Below, piece after piece: positions 1 through 8,965 of a stretch of 64,000 bases of DNA (position 1 is its first letter; each line of letters starts with the position of its first letter). A program made the translations under genes and the position numbers. Source of the DNA: Synergistales bacterium (lineage in GTDB: Bacteria > Synergistota > Synergistia > Synergistales > Aminithiophilaceae); assembly GCA_018433595.1 (NCBI GenBank), contig JAHDQY010000010.1, positions 1 through 64,000 of the forward strand, written 5' to 3'. The notes under the pieces were generated by a model. That model was not told where the DNA came from, did no database searches, and worked only from the letters and a program-made list of their open reading frames with translations.

Positions 1-558
1 GAGGACGTGGCCCGGTCCGGAGGAGACGACGATCTCCCGGCCCAGGCCGGCCTCCCAGGGATAGCTCCCCCGCCAGGCGGCGAGGCAGATGCCGAGCCGC
101 CCCAGGACGGCGGCGAGAAGGAGGGCCTTGAAGCCCTCCTTGGCCCCGAGGGAGCCGACGAGAGAGGTCCAGAGGCCGAGGGCGACGATGAGGGCGAGGG
201 CCCCGAAGCCGCCGAGGCGGCTGTCCTTCATGACGGCTCTCATGGCCTCCCCCTCTCGGTGGCTTCCCAGGCCGTCGGCGAGATCGGAGAAGCCGTCGAG
301 GTGAAGGCTCCATCCGGAGAGGACGTAGCAGGCCAGGGCGATCCAGGCGGCGGGGAGCCCGCCGACGAAGGGACGGGCCAGGACGTAGGCGGCTCCCGAG
401 AGAGAGGCCGTGAGGGCGCCGACGAGGGGAGCCAGCGGGAGGGCGTCGGGGAGGGAGAGCGGCTCCTTCGGCCAGAGCCTCCGGGGAACGGGGAGGGTCG
501 TCAGAAAGCCCAGAAGGAGGAGGAAGCGCTTGCCCAGGAGGGTCACCTCATCGATCAT
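1..558 (-). CDS. cobS: Adenosylcobinamide-GDP ribazoletransferase (cobalamin synthase), 3' part outside window
   Basis: CobS joins adenosylcobinamide-GDP to alpha-ribazole at the membrane, the penultimate step of cobalamin assembly. The first 186 codons are visible from an ATG at 558; the family is usually about 250 residues, so the C-terminus lies beyond base 1. The visible part is hydrophobic and includes the signature around LHLDGFSDLADGLGS near residues 80-95, an Asp-rich segment typical of CobS. The start overlaps the end of cobU by 11 bases, indicating translational coupling within a cobUS operon. Identification rests on the DGFxDxADG motif and the neighbour. Confidence 0.9.
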   Translation of the reverse strand, partial: MIDEVTLLGKRFLLLLGFLTTLPVPRRLWPKEPLSLPDALPLAPLVGALTASLSGAAYVLARPFVGGLPAAWIALACYVLSGWSLHLDGFSDLADGLGSHREGEAMRAVMKDSRLGGFGALALIVALGLWTSLVGSLGAKEGFKALLLAAVLGRLGICLAAWRGSYPWEAGLGREIVVSSGPGHVL

Positions 559-1117
559 CGTCGAGGTCTCCCTTGAGAAGGAGAGGGAGCCCGGCGACGA
601 CGAGGGCCGCCGTTTCGGCCTTCGAGGCCGCCAGCTGATTGGCCCGGCCCTGGAGATCCCGAAAGCGGCGCCCCATGCGGTTCGTCGGGACGAGGCCCAT
701 GCCGACTTCGTTGGAAACGACGATGAAGCGTTCGGCCTGACGGGCGGCGCCGAAAAGGGCCGAGACGGCATCGAGGATCTTCCTTTCGCTCTCGTGCCAG
801 AGCTCCTCGTCCTCCGATTCCAGGTGGGGATCGGCCAGGAAAAGCCGTGAGAGCCAGACGGTGAGACAGTCCATGAGGGCCACGCCCCGCAGGTTTTCGA
901 CGAAGGAGGGGAGTTCTTCGGGGGCGCCTTCCCAGGTGGTCCAGCCTTGGGGTCGCCCGCGGCGATGGAGGTCGATGCGGCGGGCCATTTCGGCGTCGCA
1001 GATTTCAGCCGTAGCGATGTAGGTGACGTCGGGGCCTCCCCATCGGGAGGCCAGCGACTCTCCGAAACGGCTCTTCCCGCTCCGGGCTCCGCCGAGAAGA
1101 AGGATGCGGTGGGACAC
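548..1117 (-). CDS. cobU: Adenosylcobinamide kinase / adenosylcobinamide-phosphate guanylyltransferase
   Basis: This bifunctional cytosolic enzyme phosphorylates adenosylcobinamide and then transfers GMP from GTP, making the substrate of CobS. The P-loop GGARSGKS lies at residues 9-16 and the family motif VVSNEVGMGLVP near residues 130-141. At 189 residues it matches the usual length of about 180. The start is GTG at 1117. It is the first gene of a leftward cobU-cobS pair, and the downstream cobS start overlaps its stop. A candidate promoter sits about 40-70 bases upstream. Confidence 0.95.
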   Translation of the reverse strand: MSHRILLLGGARSGKSRFGESLASRWGGPDVTYIATAEICDAEMARRIDLHRRGRPQGWTTWEGAPEELPSFVENLRGVALMDCLTVWLSRLFLADPHLESEDEELWHESERKILDAVSALFGAARQAERFIVVSNEVGMGLVPTNRMGRRFRDLQGRANQLAASKAETAALVVAGLPLLLKGDLDDDR

Positions 1118-1155
1118 GGTCGTTCACCTGCTCCCATTGAATTTAATCTTTTCCG

Positions 1156-1184
1156 AGTATAGCTTCCGGGCCTTTGGAGGGCAA
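1156..1184 (-). promoter_or_regulatory. Candidate promoter of cobU-cobS
   Basis: Read leftward, TTGCCC (1184-1179) and TATACT (1161-1156) are separated by 17 bases, a good sigma-70 arrangement. It lies 39 bases upstream of the cobU GTG. In the other direction a TATAAT at 1194-1199 may serve the divergent dehydratase gene, but I found no convincing -35 for it. I saw no cobalamin riboswitch in the short intergenic space. Confidence 0.5.
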
Positions 1185-1238
1185 GGTGTCCTTTATAATC
1201 AGGAAAAGTGAACGAATCCAATCAGGGGAGGTTTTGCC

Positions 1239-2291
1239 ATGGGGTCCTTCGTGGTGCCGACAATCACCGATGTTCTCGAGGCCAGGCGTTTTCTTCGGGG
1301 GCGGGTTCGCCACACTCCGACGGAGCTGTCGCCGTCCTTGAGCGACCGGATGGGGGCGCCGATTTTCATTAAATGGGAAAATCACCAGATCTGCGGTTCC
1401 TTCAAGCTCCGGGGAGCCCTGAACAGGATGTTTTCCCTCTCCGAAGAGGAGCGGAGCCGCGGTGTCGTGACGGCCTCCAGCGGAAACCACGGCCAGGGCG
1501 TTGCCATGGCGGCGTCGATGCTGGAGGTGAAGGCCGTCATCTGTGTCCCCGGGAGCTGCCCCGAGACGAAGAAGGCCGCCATCGGCCGTCTCGGCGGAGA
1601 GTGGGTGGAGCTGCGCGTCGTCGGCCGTCTCTATGACGATGCCGAAAGAGAGGCCCACGAGGCGGCCGAAAGGGAGGGAAGGACCTACATCTCCTCCTTC
1701 GAGGACCGCAGGGTCGTCGCCGGGGCGGGAACGCTCGGTCTCGAGCTGATCCTCGACGAGCCCGATCTCGACCTGATCGTCGTTCCCGCCGGCGGCGGCG
1801 GCCTGATGAACGGGGTGGCCATCGCGACGAAGGCCCTGCGCCCCTCGGTGGAGATCTGGGGTGTCCAGTCCGTCGCCTCTCAGCCCTGGGTCCTCTCCTG
1901 GCCCGGAGGGAAGGTCGTCGAGACGACCTACGACGACTCTCTTGCCGACGGGCTGACGGGCTCGATCCCCCAGAGCCTGCTCACTCTGGCCAAGGAGCGC
2001 GTCTCGGGAATTCTGGCCGTGACGGAAGAGGCTATCGCCGAGGCCATCGCCTTCTGTCACCGGGAACACCACGAGATCGTCGAAGGGGCCGGTGCCGTCG
2101 GCATCGCCGCTCTGCTGAGCGGCAGGATCGATGTGGCCGGCCGGCGGACCGCCGTCGTCATCTCCGGAGGCAACATCGACGAGGAGCGTCTCCTGGAGGT
2201 GCTCAACCGCCACCATGCTGCGGAACGGCCGCCTTCATCGCCTTGCGCAGCGTTTCATCGGTCAAGGTGCGTAAAACGGCCCGACCGATGA
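1239..2291 (+). CDS. Threonine ammonia-lyase (PLP-dependent threonine/serine dehydratase)
   Basis: The enzyme deaminates threonine to 2-oxobutyrate, and often serine to pyruvate. The PLP lysine is K56 in GSFKLRGA, the Gly-rich phosphate loop is PAGGGGL near residue 183, and SGGN occurs near residue 310. It is a single catalytic domain without the C-terminal ACT regulatory domain of biosynthetic IlvA, so a catabolic (TdcB-like) role is more likely. The ATG at 1239 follows GGGGAGG. The last ~30 residues run past the usual family end, and their coding region overlaps the opposite-strand M20 gene by 89 bases; this tail is low complexity and probably not conserved. Confidence 0.88.
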   Translation: MGSFVVPTITDVLEARRFLRGRVRHTPTELSPSLSDRMGAPIFIKWENHQICGSFKLRGALNRMFSLSEEERSRGVVTASSGNHGQGVAMAASMLEVKAVICVPGSCPETKKAAIGRLGGEWVELRVVGRLYDDAEREAHEAAEREGRTYISSFEDRRVVAGAGTLGLELILDEPDLDLIVVPAGGGGLMNGVAIATKALRPSVEIWGVQSVASQPWVLSWPGGKVVETTYDDSLADGLTGSIPQSLLTLAKERVSGILAVTEEAIAEAIAFCHREHHEIVEGAGAVGIAALLSGRIDVAGRRTAVVISGGNIDEERLLEVLNRHHAAERPPSSPCAAFHRSRCVKRPDR

Positions 2292-3381
2292 CCCGTGCGC
2301 CCAGAACCAGGGCCTCGTGAGCCTCCGGCTTGGTGACGGAGGCGGCGAATTCGCGGGTGTGAAGAGGGAAGGGATGGAAAGTGATGGCCAGCATGGGCTG
2401 CAACGCCGGGCATCGTTGGCTGACATTTCCCATGTCCGTCGATCCCGAAGGGACAGGGGGAGGGGAAAAGGGAATGCCCAGCTCATCGAAGATCTCCGCG
2501 ATCATCTGCTCGCCGGCCAGGTTGGGGATCATCTCGTCGAAGCTGGACTCGAACTTTTCCCAGGTGACCTCCGTTCCCGTTGCGAGGGCCGCAGCCCGGG
2601 CGCAGTCGAGGCAGCGCTTGGTGAGGCCATCCAGGTAGGCTCGGGTAGGGGCCCGGAACTCGAAACGGCAGAGGGCCCTTTCCGGAACGATGTTGGGCGC
2701 GACGCCGCCGGCATCGATGACGCCGTGGATTCGGGCTTCCGGACGGACATGCTGCCGCAGCATGTCGAGAGCGTGGAACATCAGCTGCACGGCGTTGAGG
2801 GCGTTTTGCCCCTCCCAGGGGGCCGCGGCGGCGTGGGCTGATTTTCCGCTGAAGATAAAGCGGTAGCCGTCCATGGCCAGGGAGCGGAAAGCGGCTGTGC
2901 TCGAGGCGGGAGAGGAGTGGATCATGACCGCCAGGTCGTAGCCGTCGAAAAAACCCTTCGCGGACATGGCGCATTTGGCTCCGTCCGTCTCTTCCGCCGG
3001 CGTCCCCACGACGTGGAGCGTTCCTCCCGGTTCTACCATGAGGCCGGAGAGGCCCAGACCGGCCAGAACGGACATGGCGCCGTGGACGCAGTGACCGCAG
3101 GCATGGCCCATTTCGGGCAGGGCGTCGCACTCGACGAGGATCGCCGCCTGGGGTCCCGACCCGTCTCCCAGCGTCGCCCTGAAGGCTGTGGCAAGTCCCG
3201 CGTAGGGCTGTTCGATGGAGAATCCCGCCCGGGCCAGGATTTTCGTCATTCGGGCGGTGGCCTCGAACTCTTCGCCCGAAAGTTCGGGATGACGGGCCAT
3301 CCAGTCCGAAAGGGCCACCGCTTCAGCCCGATGGGCTTCTATCGCTTCATCCAGCCTCTGAACGATGAGATCGGAATTCAT
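2203..3381 (-). CDS. M20-family metal-dependent amidohydrolase
   Basis: This is a zinc peptidase/amidohydrolase of the M20D type, which splits N-acyl or amide bonds of amino-acid conjugates such as aminobenzoyl-glutamate. The metal site is visible: the ECDALPEMGHACGH segment near residues 85-98 and the EE pair of GTPAEETDGAK near residue 131. Its 392 residues are normal. It starts 12 bases after the YfcC-type transporter stop, so importer and hydrolase probably form one operon that takes up and cleaves an acylated amino acid or peptide. The exact substrate cannot be read from the sequence. Its 3' end overlaps the convergent dehydratase gene. Confidence 0.85.
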   Translation of the reverse strand: MNSDLIVQRLDEAIEAHRAEAVALSDWMARHPELSGEEFEATARMTKILARAGFSIEQPYAGLATAFRATLGDGSGPQAAILVECDALPEMGHACGHCVHGAMSVLAGLGLSGLMVEPGGTLHVVGTPAEETDGAKCAMSAKGFFDGYDLAVMIHSSPASSTAAFRSLAMDGYRFIFSGKSAHAAAAPWEGQNALNAVQLMFHALDMLRQHVRPEARIHGVIDAGGVAPNIVPERALCRFEFRAPTRAYLDGLTKRCLDCARAAALATGTEVTWEKFESSFDEMIPNLAGEQMIAEIFDELGIPFSPPPVPSGSTDMGNVSQRCPALQPMLAITFHPFPLHTREFAASVTKPEAHEALVLGARVIGRAVLRTLTDETLRKAMKAAVPQHGGG

Positions 3382-3393
3382 GGAATCGGCCCC

Positions 3394-4812
3394 TTAAACG
3401 CCCAGGGCGACGGCCGCCGCGATGAAAACGGCCTGGGCAAGCAGGGCGATCAGGAAGAAGGGGACGAAAAACTTGTACCACTTGTGGAGCGGCACGTGGG
3501 CGATGGCGCACATGATGGGAATCAGAGCCGTCGGCCAGAGCAGGTTCGACAGGCCGTCGCCGAACTGGAAGGCCAGCACGGCCACCTGGCGGCTGATGTT
3601 CAGCACATCCGCAAGGGGGGCCATGATGGGCATGGTGACGACGGCCTGGCCGCTCCCGGAGGGGATGATGAAGTTGATCAGGTTCTGCACCAGCAGCATG
3701 CCTTCCGCCGCCAGCCAGCGCGGCAAAAGCTGCAGCGGGAGCGAGAGGTAATAAACCACGGTGTCGACGATATGCCCCGATTTCATGACCACGAGGATGC
3801 CCCGTGAAAAGCCGATGACCATGCATCCGAAGGCGATGTCCTTGAAGCCTCTCACGAAGGCGTCGGCCATGCGGTTGGGAGAGAAACCTCCCAGAAAGCC
3901 GCAGATCAGACCCATGATCAGAAAGAGCGCCGCCAGCTCGTTGAAGTACCAGCCCCGTTGCGTCACCCCCCAGATCAGGACGGCGATAGAGGCGATCACG
4001 ACGAGACAGACGAGACGGTTTCGCGCCGAGAAGGGCATGCTCACCAGTTCGTCATGGTCGAGCTGAAGGTCGCCCATGTCGAGGCCGTGCATGTGGCTCT
4101 GCGTCGGATCCTCCTTGATCCGCTTGGCGTAGCGCAGGATCCACCAGCAGGCCAGCGTCTCCATGACGACCCAGACGACGATGCGGAAACCCAGCCCCGA
4201 GAGCAGAGGAAGGCCTGCGAAGTTCTGGGCCAGGATGACGGTGAAGGGGTTCATCGCCGCCGCCGTGTAGCCCATGCCGACGGCGATGCCGACCGTTGCC
4301 AGTCCCACAACGGCGTCGTAGCCCATGGCGATGGCCATCCCCACGAAGAGGGGAAGGAAGCCGAAAGTCTCCTCGAACATGCCGAAGATGGAAGCCATCA
4401 GGCCGAAGAGGTAGACGAAGAAGACGAGGATGTACTTGCCCTTTTCCTTGAAGAGGCGCAACAGCCAGCCGATGAGGGCATGCAGTGCTCCCGTCTCGAG
4501 TACCAGGAACCATGAGGCATAGGCCATAAAGACGAAGAAGATGACGCCCGCGGCATCGATGAATCCCTCCTCAATGGCGACAAAGGTAGCGAAGAACCCC
4601 ACGGGCGTCGGGGCGATCCTATGGAACGTCCCGGGAACGACGACGGTGCGGTTGATCGTCTCGTTCGTCACGCGCTCGAATTCGCCCGCCGGCAAGATCC
4701 AGCTTCCCAGCGCCGCGAGAATCGTCAGGGAAACGAGCAGGACGTAGACGTGAGGTACGGCAAGTCTCTTTTTCCGCTGTTCGGGTGCTGCCTGTTCAGA
4801 TGAAAAAGACAA
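3394..4812 (-). CDS. YfcC-family (C4-dicarboxylate anaerobic carrier-like) membrane transporter
   Basis: The 472-residue protein is highly hydrophobic with about 11-13 membrane segments. It begins with the PHVYVLLVSLTILAALGSWILPAGEF segment, characteristic of the YfcC/DcuC superfamily. The conserved loop FIIPSGSGQAVVTMPIMAPL near residue 390 resembles the hairpin substrate site of this fold. Family members carry dicarboxylates, arginine/ornithine or peptides, so the substrate here is open. The start codon is TTG at 4812, ten bases after AAAGGAG. It is co-directional with the M20 hydrolase that follows. Confidence 0.82.
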   Translation of the reverse strand: MSFSSEQAAPEQRKKRLAVPHVYVLLVSLTILAALGSWILPAGEFERVTNETINRTVVVPGTFHRIAPTPVGFFATFVAIEEGFIDAAGVIFFVFMAYASWFLVLETGALHALIGWLLRLFKEKGKYILVFFVYLFGLMASIFGMFEETFGFLPLFVGMAIAMGYDAVVGLATVGIAVGMGYTAAAMNPFTVILAQNFAGLPLLSGLGFRIVVWVVMETLACWWILRYAKRIKEDPTQSHMHGLDMGDLQLDHDELVSMPFSARNRLVCLVVIASIAVLIWGVTQRGWYFNELAALFLIMGLICGFLGGFSPNRMADAFVRGFKDIAFGCMVIGFSRGILVVMKSGHIVDTVVYYLSLPLQLLPRWLAAEGMLLVQNLINFIIPSGSGQAVVTMPIMAPLADVLNISRQVAVLAFQFGDGLSNLLWPTALIPIMCAIAHVPLHKWYKFFVPFFLIALLAQAVFIAAAVALGV

Positions 4813-5319
4813 TGGAAGATCGCTCCTTTATGGAAATGGAATTCGGCTACGCGGAGAAAACCGGTGGTTTCCGCCGTTGTGACGCCCATGGCGGAGGCAG
4901 TCTCACATCGGCGGTGGCGCCGTCGTTGTCCGGAAGCTTTTGTAGAGAGGCCGATAAGGGATTATCGCGGATGTGAGGGCAAAAGAGGGGTTCCGACGGG
5001 GCCTTTCAAAAGCGGCAACGCACTCCTTGCCGGGTTCGGGAGACGGAAGGAAATTCTTTCCGTGGATCGCGGGGAGAGAATCGAGAGTCAGACAACCCCT
5101 CCGTGCCGCATGAATGCCGGTTCGGATTGTAAGGGGACGACTCTCTGCCGTAGCTTTCAACGAGAAGGACCTCCTATGCCGCGAAGCGTCGATGCCCGAC
5201 AGGGGATCTGAAGAGGCGACGCAGCGAGAACGCTTTACCGAGATGCTTCGTGGAGTTGATGCATCATTATACCCCTATCTCGGGAAGCTGCCACGTCTAT
5301 CGCTGGCGGAAAAAGGCCG
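4813..5319. other. Gene-poor spacer upstream of the yfcC-like gene
   Basis: No convincing gene is seen in these 507 bases; the short open frames lack ribosome sites and conserved features. An inverted repeat with 6-base arms, CGATAA-N4-TTATCG, occurs at 4952-4967. It could be an operator for the leftward transporter gene, whose promoter must lie here. The opposite edge holds the end of the tamB-like gene. Confidence 0.5.
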
Positions 5320-8300
5320 CTAGTGGAAAAAGGAGCCGTCTTCGGGGTTTTCCTCGTCGACGCCGAGGATCTGGAGCAGAATCTGGTCGAGGATCTGCTG
5401 GGTGATCTGGGAGCCCATCTCGGAGCCCCCCTTGTCGCTGCCCTCGCCTGTGGGGAATTCGAGGCGGAAGGAGAACTGCTTCTGATCGCCCCGATCCCTG
5501 GGGTCCGCCGCCGTCTGGGGGATGGGCGTCGCTCGGGCGGGGGGCTGCTGGACCTTGACGTCTTTCAGGACCGGGGCCTGCCAGTCTCCGGCCAGGGAGA
5601 AGCTGACCTCGCGGAAGTCGCGGCCCGTGACGCCGCCCAGAAGGCCGCTCAGGAAACCCTGCACCATGGCCTGTGAGGTTTGGGCCATGGCAAGTTTGGA
5701 GATGGCTCCCAGGAGGGCGCCGAAGGCCTGGAGGTTCAGCTCGCCGTAACCGGCGATGTCGAGGCTCTTGCCGGGGGTCAGGCTCCCGTCGAAGGAGAGG
5801 TAGCGGTACAGGCCGTTTCCGGCCGGAGCCGCCGCACGGCTTCCGGGGAGGAGGTAGAGGGTTCTGCCGTCGATGACGTAGTGGACGTTGAGGCTTCGGT
5901 AGGGAATGGGCCCCCCCACCTTGGAAAGGGCCGAGAAGCCCTCCACCTGGCCGTCGGTGACGGTCAGGCTTCCCCTGCCGTCGAGAAGCATGGCCCGGCC
6001 GTAGGTTCCGGAGAGGCTGACCTGGAGGTCCGTCGTTCCCGAAAGGCTTCCCTCGAGATCGAAGCCGTCGGCAAGGGCCTGGGCCAGGTCGAAGCCCTTG
6101 ATGGAAAGGTTGCCCCCCCATCGCTCCTCGTCGATGCCCAGGGACCACTGAGTCAGGATCGTCCCCCCGTAGAAGAGTCCCCGTCCGTCTTCGATGGTGA
6201 GGTAGCGGTCCTGGACGATGAAGGGGGCCTGGAGGCCGTCGATGCGGAGCCCTCCCAGGCGGAGCGAGGGCGACGTGAGGGCGCCCGTGCCGGAGAAGTT
6301 CTCCGGTCCGACCTGAGCGTCGAGGGTGATGTCGAAGAGGCCGCCCGTTTTCTGGGGATCGACGCCGGAGGCGAAGAGGGCTAGGTCCAGCTCTCTTCCG
6401 GCGAGGGAGAAGGTTCCCCTCAGAGGACTGAGGGCGAAGCTCCCCCGCGCTTCGACGGGCGAAGTGCCGATGAGTCCCTGGGCCGTTTCGATTTCGAGGC
6501 GTTCGTCGTCGCCCTTCGCCTTGACGTTGACGTCATCGAGGGAAAAATCGCCCAGCTTGAGGCGGGGTACGGTCAGATCGGCCTCCAGCAGACGCTCCTC
6601 CCGGGAGCAGGAGAGGGCGATCGTGCCGGAGAGCTCCCCCCCCAGGGTGAAGGCGAGCCGGTCCCGTTCCGGAAAGGCGGCGATGTCGAGCTTTGCGAGC
6701 TTCGCCTTGAGGGAGAGGTTTTCCGGGCCTCTGATGGTTCCCTCAAGGGCGGTCTCTCCGCCCAGGAGGGAGAGGGAGGCCTTCTCGATCTGAAGCCCCT
6801 CTCCGTCGAAGGAGCAACGGCCTTCGACGGCCTCGACGGGGACCTCCCAGGCCGTTGCCGTCCCCTCCTTGACGTTGAGCAGCAGGCGAAGTCCCGAAAG
6901 AGGGCCTTCGAGGAGATAGCCGCCCGAGAGGCGGCTGGTGATCGTTCCCGGAGGAAGGGTCTCTCCCAGGGCGGCCTCGGCCAGGGGGAGGTCGTGGAAG
7001 GCTCCGAGGAGTTTCAGCGACGGCGTTTCGTCGAGGAGGAGCTTTCCCTGCCCTTCGACTCGGCCGCCCAGGAAGGGGCCCTTCAGGGAGGAGAGCGTGA
7101 GCGTCCGGCCGTCGTAGCCGGCCTTCACGGAGAAGGTGCCCCCCTTCATTCCGGCGACGGCGACGTCGCTGACGGTGAGGGTCGCCTCGAGGCGGGGTGC
7201 GTCAAGAGGGCCGTCAAGGGCCCAGTCGCCCTTGGCCCGGCCCCTGAGGTCGAGGCCGCCCTGGGGCAGATCGGCCAGGGAGAGGTCACGGACCGTCCCC
7301 GTGACGGCAAGGGTCGTTTGCGAGGGGTTCAGGAGCTTCGCGAGGCGTCCCGTCGCCTTGAGGGAGGCTCCCTGCCAGAGGCCGGAGGCGTCGTCGATGA
7401 GGGCTTCGCCGTCGACGACGGCGAAGCGGGCCTCGAATTTCTCGAGGAGCGTCCTGCGGATGCGGATCCTGTCGGAGCGCAGGTAGCCCCGGTAGGCCGG
7501 GGCCGCCGCCGGGCCCTCGACGGAGAAGGTTCCGGCCAGACTCCCTTCGGGGAGAAGGGGGTCGAGCCAGCCGAAATGAGCCCGAAGCTGATGAAGGGCC
7601 AGGGCGTTCGTGGCGAAGTGAAGGTCCAGGGTTGTGGCTTCGTCGAGGAGGACCGAGCCGGTCACGTCGACGGGGGCCGCCGCCCAGAGCCCCTTGCCGG
7701 CGACGGTGATCGTCTTGTTGCCGTCGAGGAGGAGTTCGGCTTCGAGGCTGTCGGCCTTCTCTCCTCCGATAGTGGCTGAGGCCTCCCGGAAGCGCACCGT
7801 TCCCGCCAGGGCCTCTGTCGGTCCCTCGAGATCGGCGGAAAGGACGTCGATCTCGCCTGCGGCGAAGGAGAGCCAGGGAAAGGCCTTCCACCAGCTCTCG
7901 ACGCGGATCGCCCTTCCCTGAAGGGCCAGATCGAGCCCCAGCGAGTCGCCGTCGAAAAGCAGGCCCAGTTCGCCCTCGACAGGGGAGCCGTTGGCCCGTC
8001 CGGCGATGCCGGAGAGGGAGAAGCGTCGATCTTTCCAGCTCCAGGCCGATCGGAAATCGGAAAGGGCGATGGCGACGGCCTCTCCCTGGTGGAGGCGGAT
8101 CGTCCCATCGAGCTCCGGTGACGCGAGGTCACCGGTGAGAGAGAAGGAAACGTCGGCCTTTCCCGTCAGACCGGCTTCGGCGAGGTCCGGCAGGAGCCGG
8201 GCCAGTTCGCTCAGGTCGAGGGGAAGGGCCTTGGCGGCGAGATCCAGCGTCGGACTGAGGAGGCCCTCCAGCTGGAACAGGGAGCCTCCCAGGCTGAGGC

Positions 8301-8919
8301 TGCTTTTTCGGAGACGAAGCCCCTCTCCGGAGGCGGTGATGCGCAGGCCGGCCGTGAAGGGGAGGCCGCGCAGGAGGCCTTCTCCCTCGACGGCGGCCCG
8401 TCCCTCCAGGATTTCCGCCGTCGCATGGGCGATGTGGACGGTCTCGTCGCCCAGGATCAGCCGCCCGTTGACGAGCTCAAGACGTCTCAGCCCCCGGGGG
8501 AGCTCGGGACAGCCCCCCTTGTCCCTTCCCTGAAGGCAGGAGAGGTCGAGGGAGAAACCCTTGAGGCGGAGAAGGGAGATCGTCGGATTGCCGGAGGCGA
8601 GAGAGCGGAGGGAGAGGTGAAGCTCGACGCTTTCGCCGGAGGCGATGACGCCGTCGTCGTTTTCGATGGAGATCCCGTCGGTCCGGTAGCCGCGGAGAGG
8701 GTTGCCTTTGAGGGTGCCCACGTCGAGGCGCGCACCGAGAAGCTCTTCGAGTTGGGCCTGGGCGGTCTCCCGAAGAGCGTCGCTCCCGAGGTTCGATCGG
8801 GAGACGAAAAAAAGCAGGCCCAAAGGGGCAAGAAGGATAAAAAGTCCCCCCATGAGGAGGGCGCGAACCTTGCGGGAAATCGGTCTTTCCTCCTGTCGCT
8901 CTTGTCTTGACCGGGCCAT
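5320..8919 (-). CDS. TamB/AsmA-like translocation and assembly module protein
   Basis: The ~1,200-residue protein has one N-terminal membrane anchor (near residues 20-37 from the ATG at 8919). A very long run of repetitive beta-strand-rich sequence follows, and the C-terminus ends in a DUF490/TamB-type domain. Such proteins span the periplasm and form a hydrophobic groove that moves phospholipid, or helps assemble outer-membrane proteins, between the two membranes. Its presence argues for a diderm cell. Translation could be extended 22 codons upstream to 8985, but that would run into the larE start region and lacks a membrane-anchor logic, so 8919 is preferred. No tamA/bamA gene is adjacent in the window. 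Confidence 0.85.
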   Translation of the reverse strand: MARSRQERQEERPISRKVRALLMGGLFILLAPLGLLFFVSRSNLGSDALRETAQAQLEELLGARLDVGTLKGNPLRGYRTDGISIENDDGVIASGESVELHLSLRSLASGNPTISLLRLKGFSLDLSCLQGRDKGGCPELPRGLRRLELVNGRLILGDETVHIAHATAEILEGRAAVEGEGLLRGLPFTAGLRITASGEGLRLRKSSLSLGGSLFQLEGLLSPTLDLAAKALPLDLSELARLLPDLAEAGLTGKADVSFSLTGDLASPELDGTIRLHQGEAVAIALSDFRSAWSWKDRRFSLSGIAGRANGSPVEGELGLLFDGDSLGLDLALQGRAIRVESWWKAFPWLSFAAGEIDVLSADLEGPTEALAGTVRFREASATIGGEKADSLEAELLLDGNKTITVAGKGLWAAAPVDVTGSVLLDEATTLDLHFATNALALHQLRAHFGWLDPLLPEGSLAGTFSVEGPAAAPAYRGYLRSDRIRIRRTLLEKFEARFAVVDGEALIDDASGLWQGASLKATGRLAKLLNPSQTTLAVTGTVRDLSLADLPQGGLDLRGRAKGDWALDGPLDAPRLEATLTVSDVAVAGMKGGTFSVKAGYDGRTLTLSSLKGPFLGGRVEGQGKLLLDETPSLKLLGAFHDLPLAEAALGETLPPGTITSRLSGGYLLEGPLSGLRLLLNVKEGTATAWEVPVEAVEGRCSFDGEGLQIEKASLSLLGGETALEGTIRGPENLSLKAKLAKLDIAAFPERDRLAFTLGGELSGTIALSCSREERLLEADLTVPRLKLGDFSLDDVNVKAKGDDERLEIETAQGLIGTSPVEARGSFALSPLRGTFSLAGRELDLALFASGVDPQKTGGLFDITLDAQVGPENFSGTGALTSPSLRLGGLRIDGLQAPFIVQDRYLTIEDGRGLFYGGTILTQWSLGIDEERWGGNLSIKGFDLAQALADGFDLEGSLSGTTDLQVSLSGTYGRAMLLDGRGSLTVTDGQVEGFSALSKVGGPIPYRSLNVHYVIDGRTLYLLPGSRAAAPAGNGLYRYLSFDGSLTPGKSLDIAGYGELNLQAFGALLGAISKLAMAQTSQAMVQGFLSGLLGGVTGRDFREVSFSLAGDWQAPVLKDVKVQQPPARATPIPQTAADPRDRGDQKQFSFRLEFPTGEGSDKGGSEMGSQITQQILDQILLQILGVDEENPEDGSFFH

Positions 8920-8965
8920 GATACCATCATAGGCAGAAGAAGAAAAAACAAAAGGATGTGGCGCC

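Noticed and set aside
7-576. Long rightward open frame of 189 codons at the window start
   Set aside because: It is Gly/Glu/Ala-rich low-complexity antisense of cobS, which has the clear family motif on the other strand.
1118-1238. Possible cobalamin riboswitch before cobU
   Set aside because: Only about 120 bases separate the divergent genes, and no B12-box-like sequence was seen.
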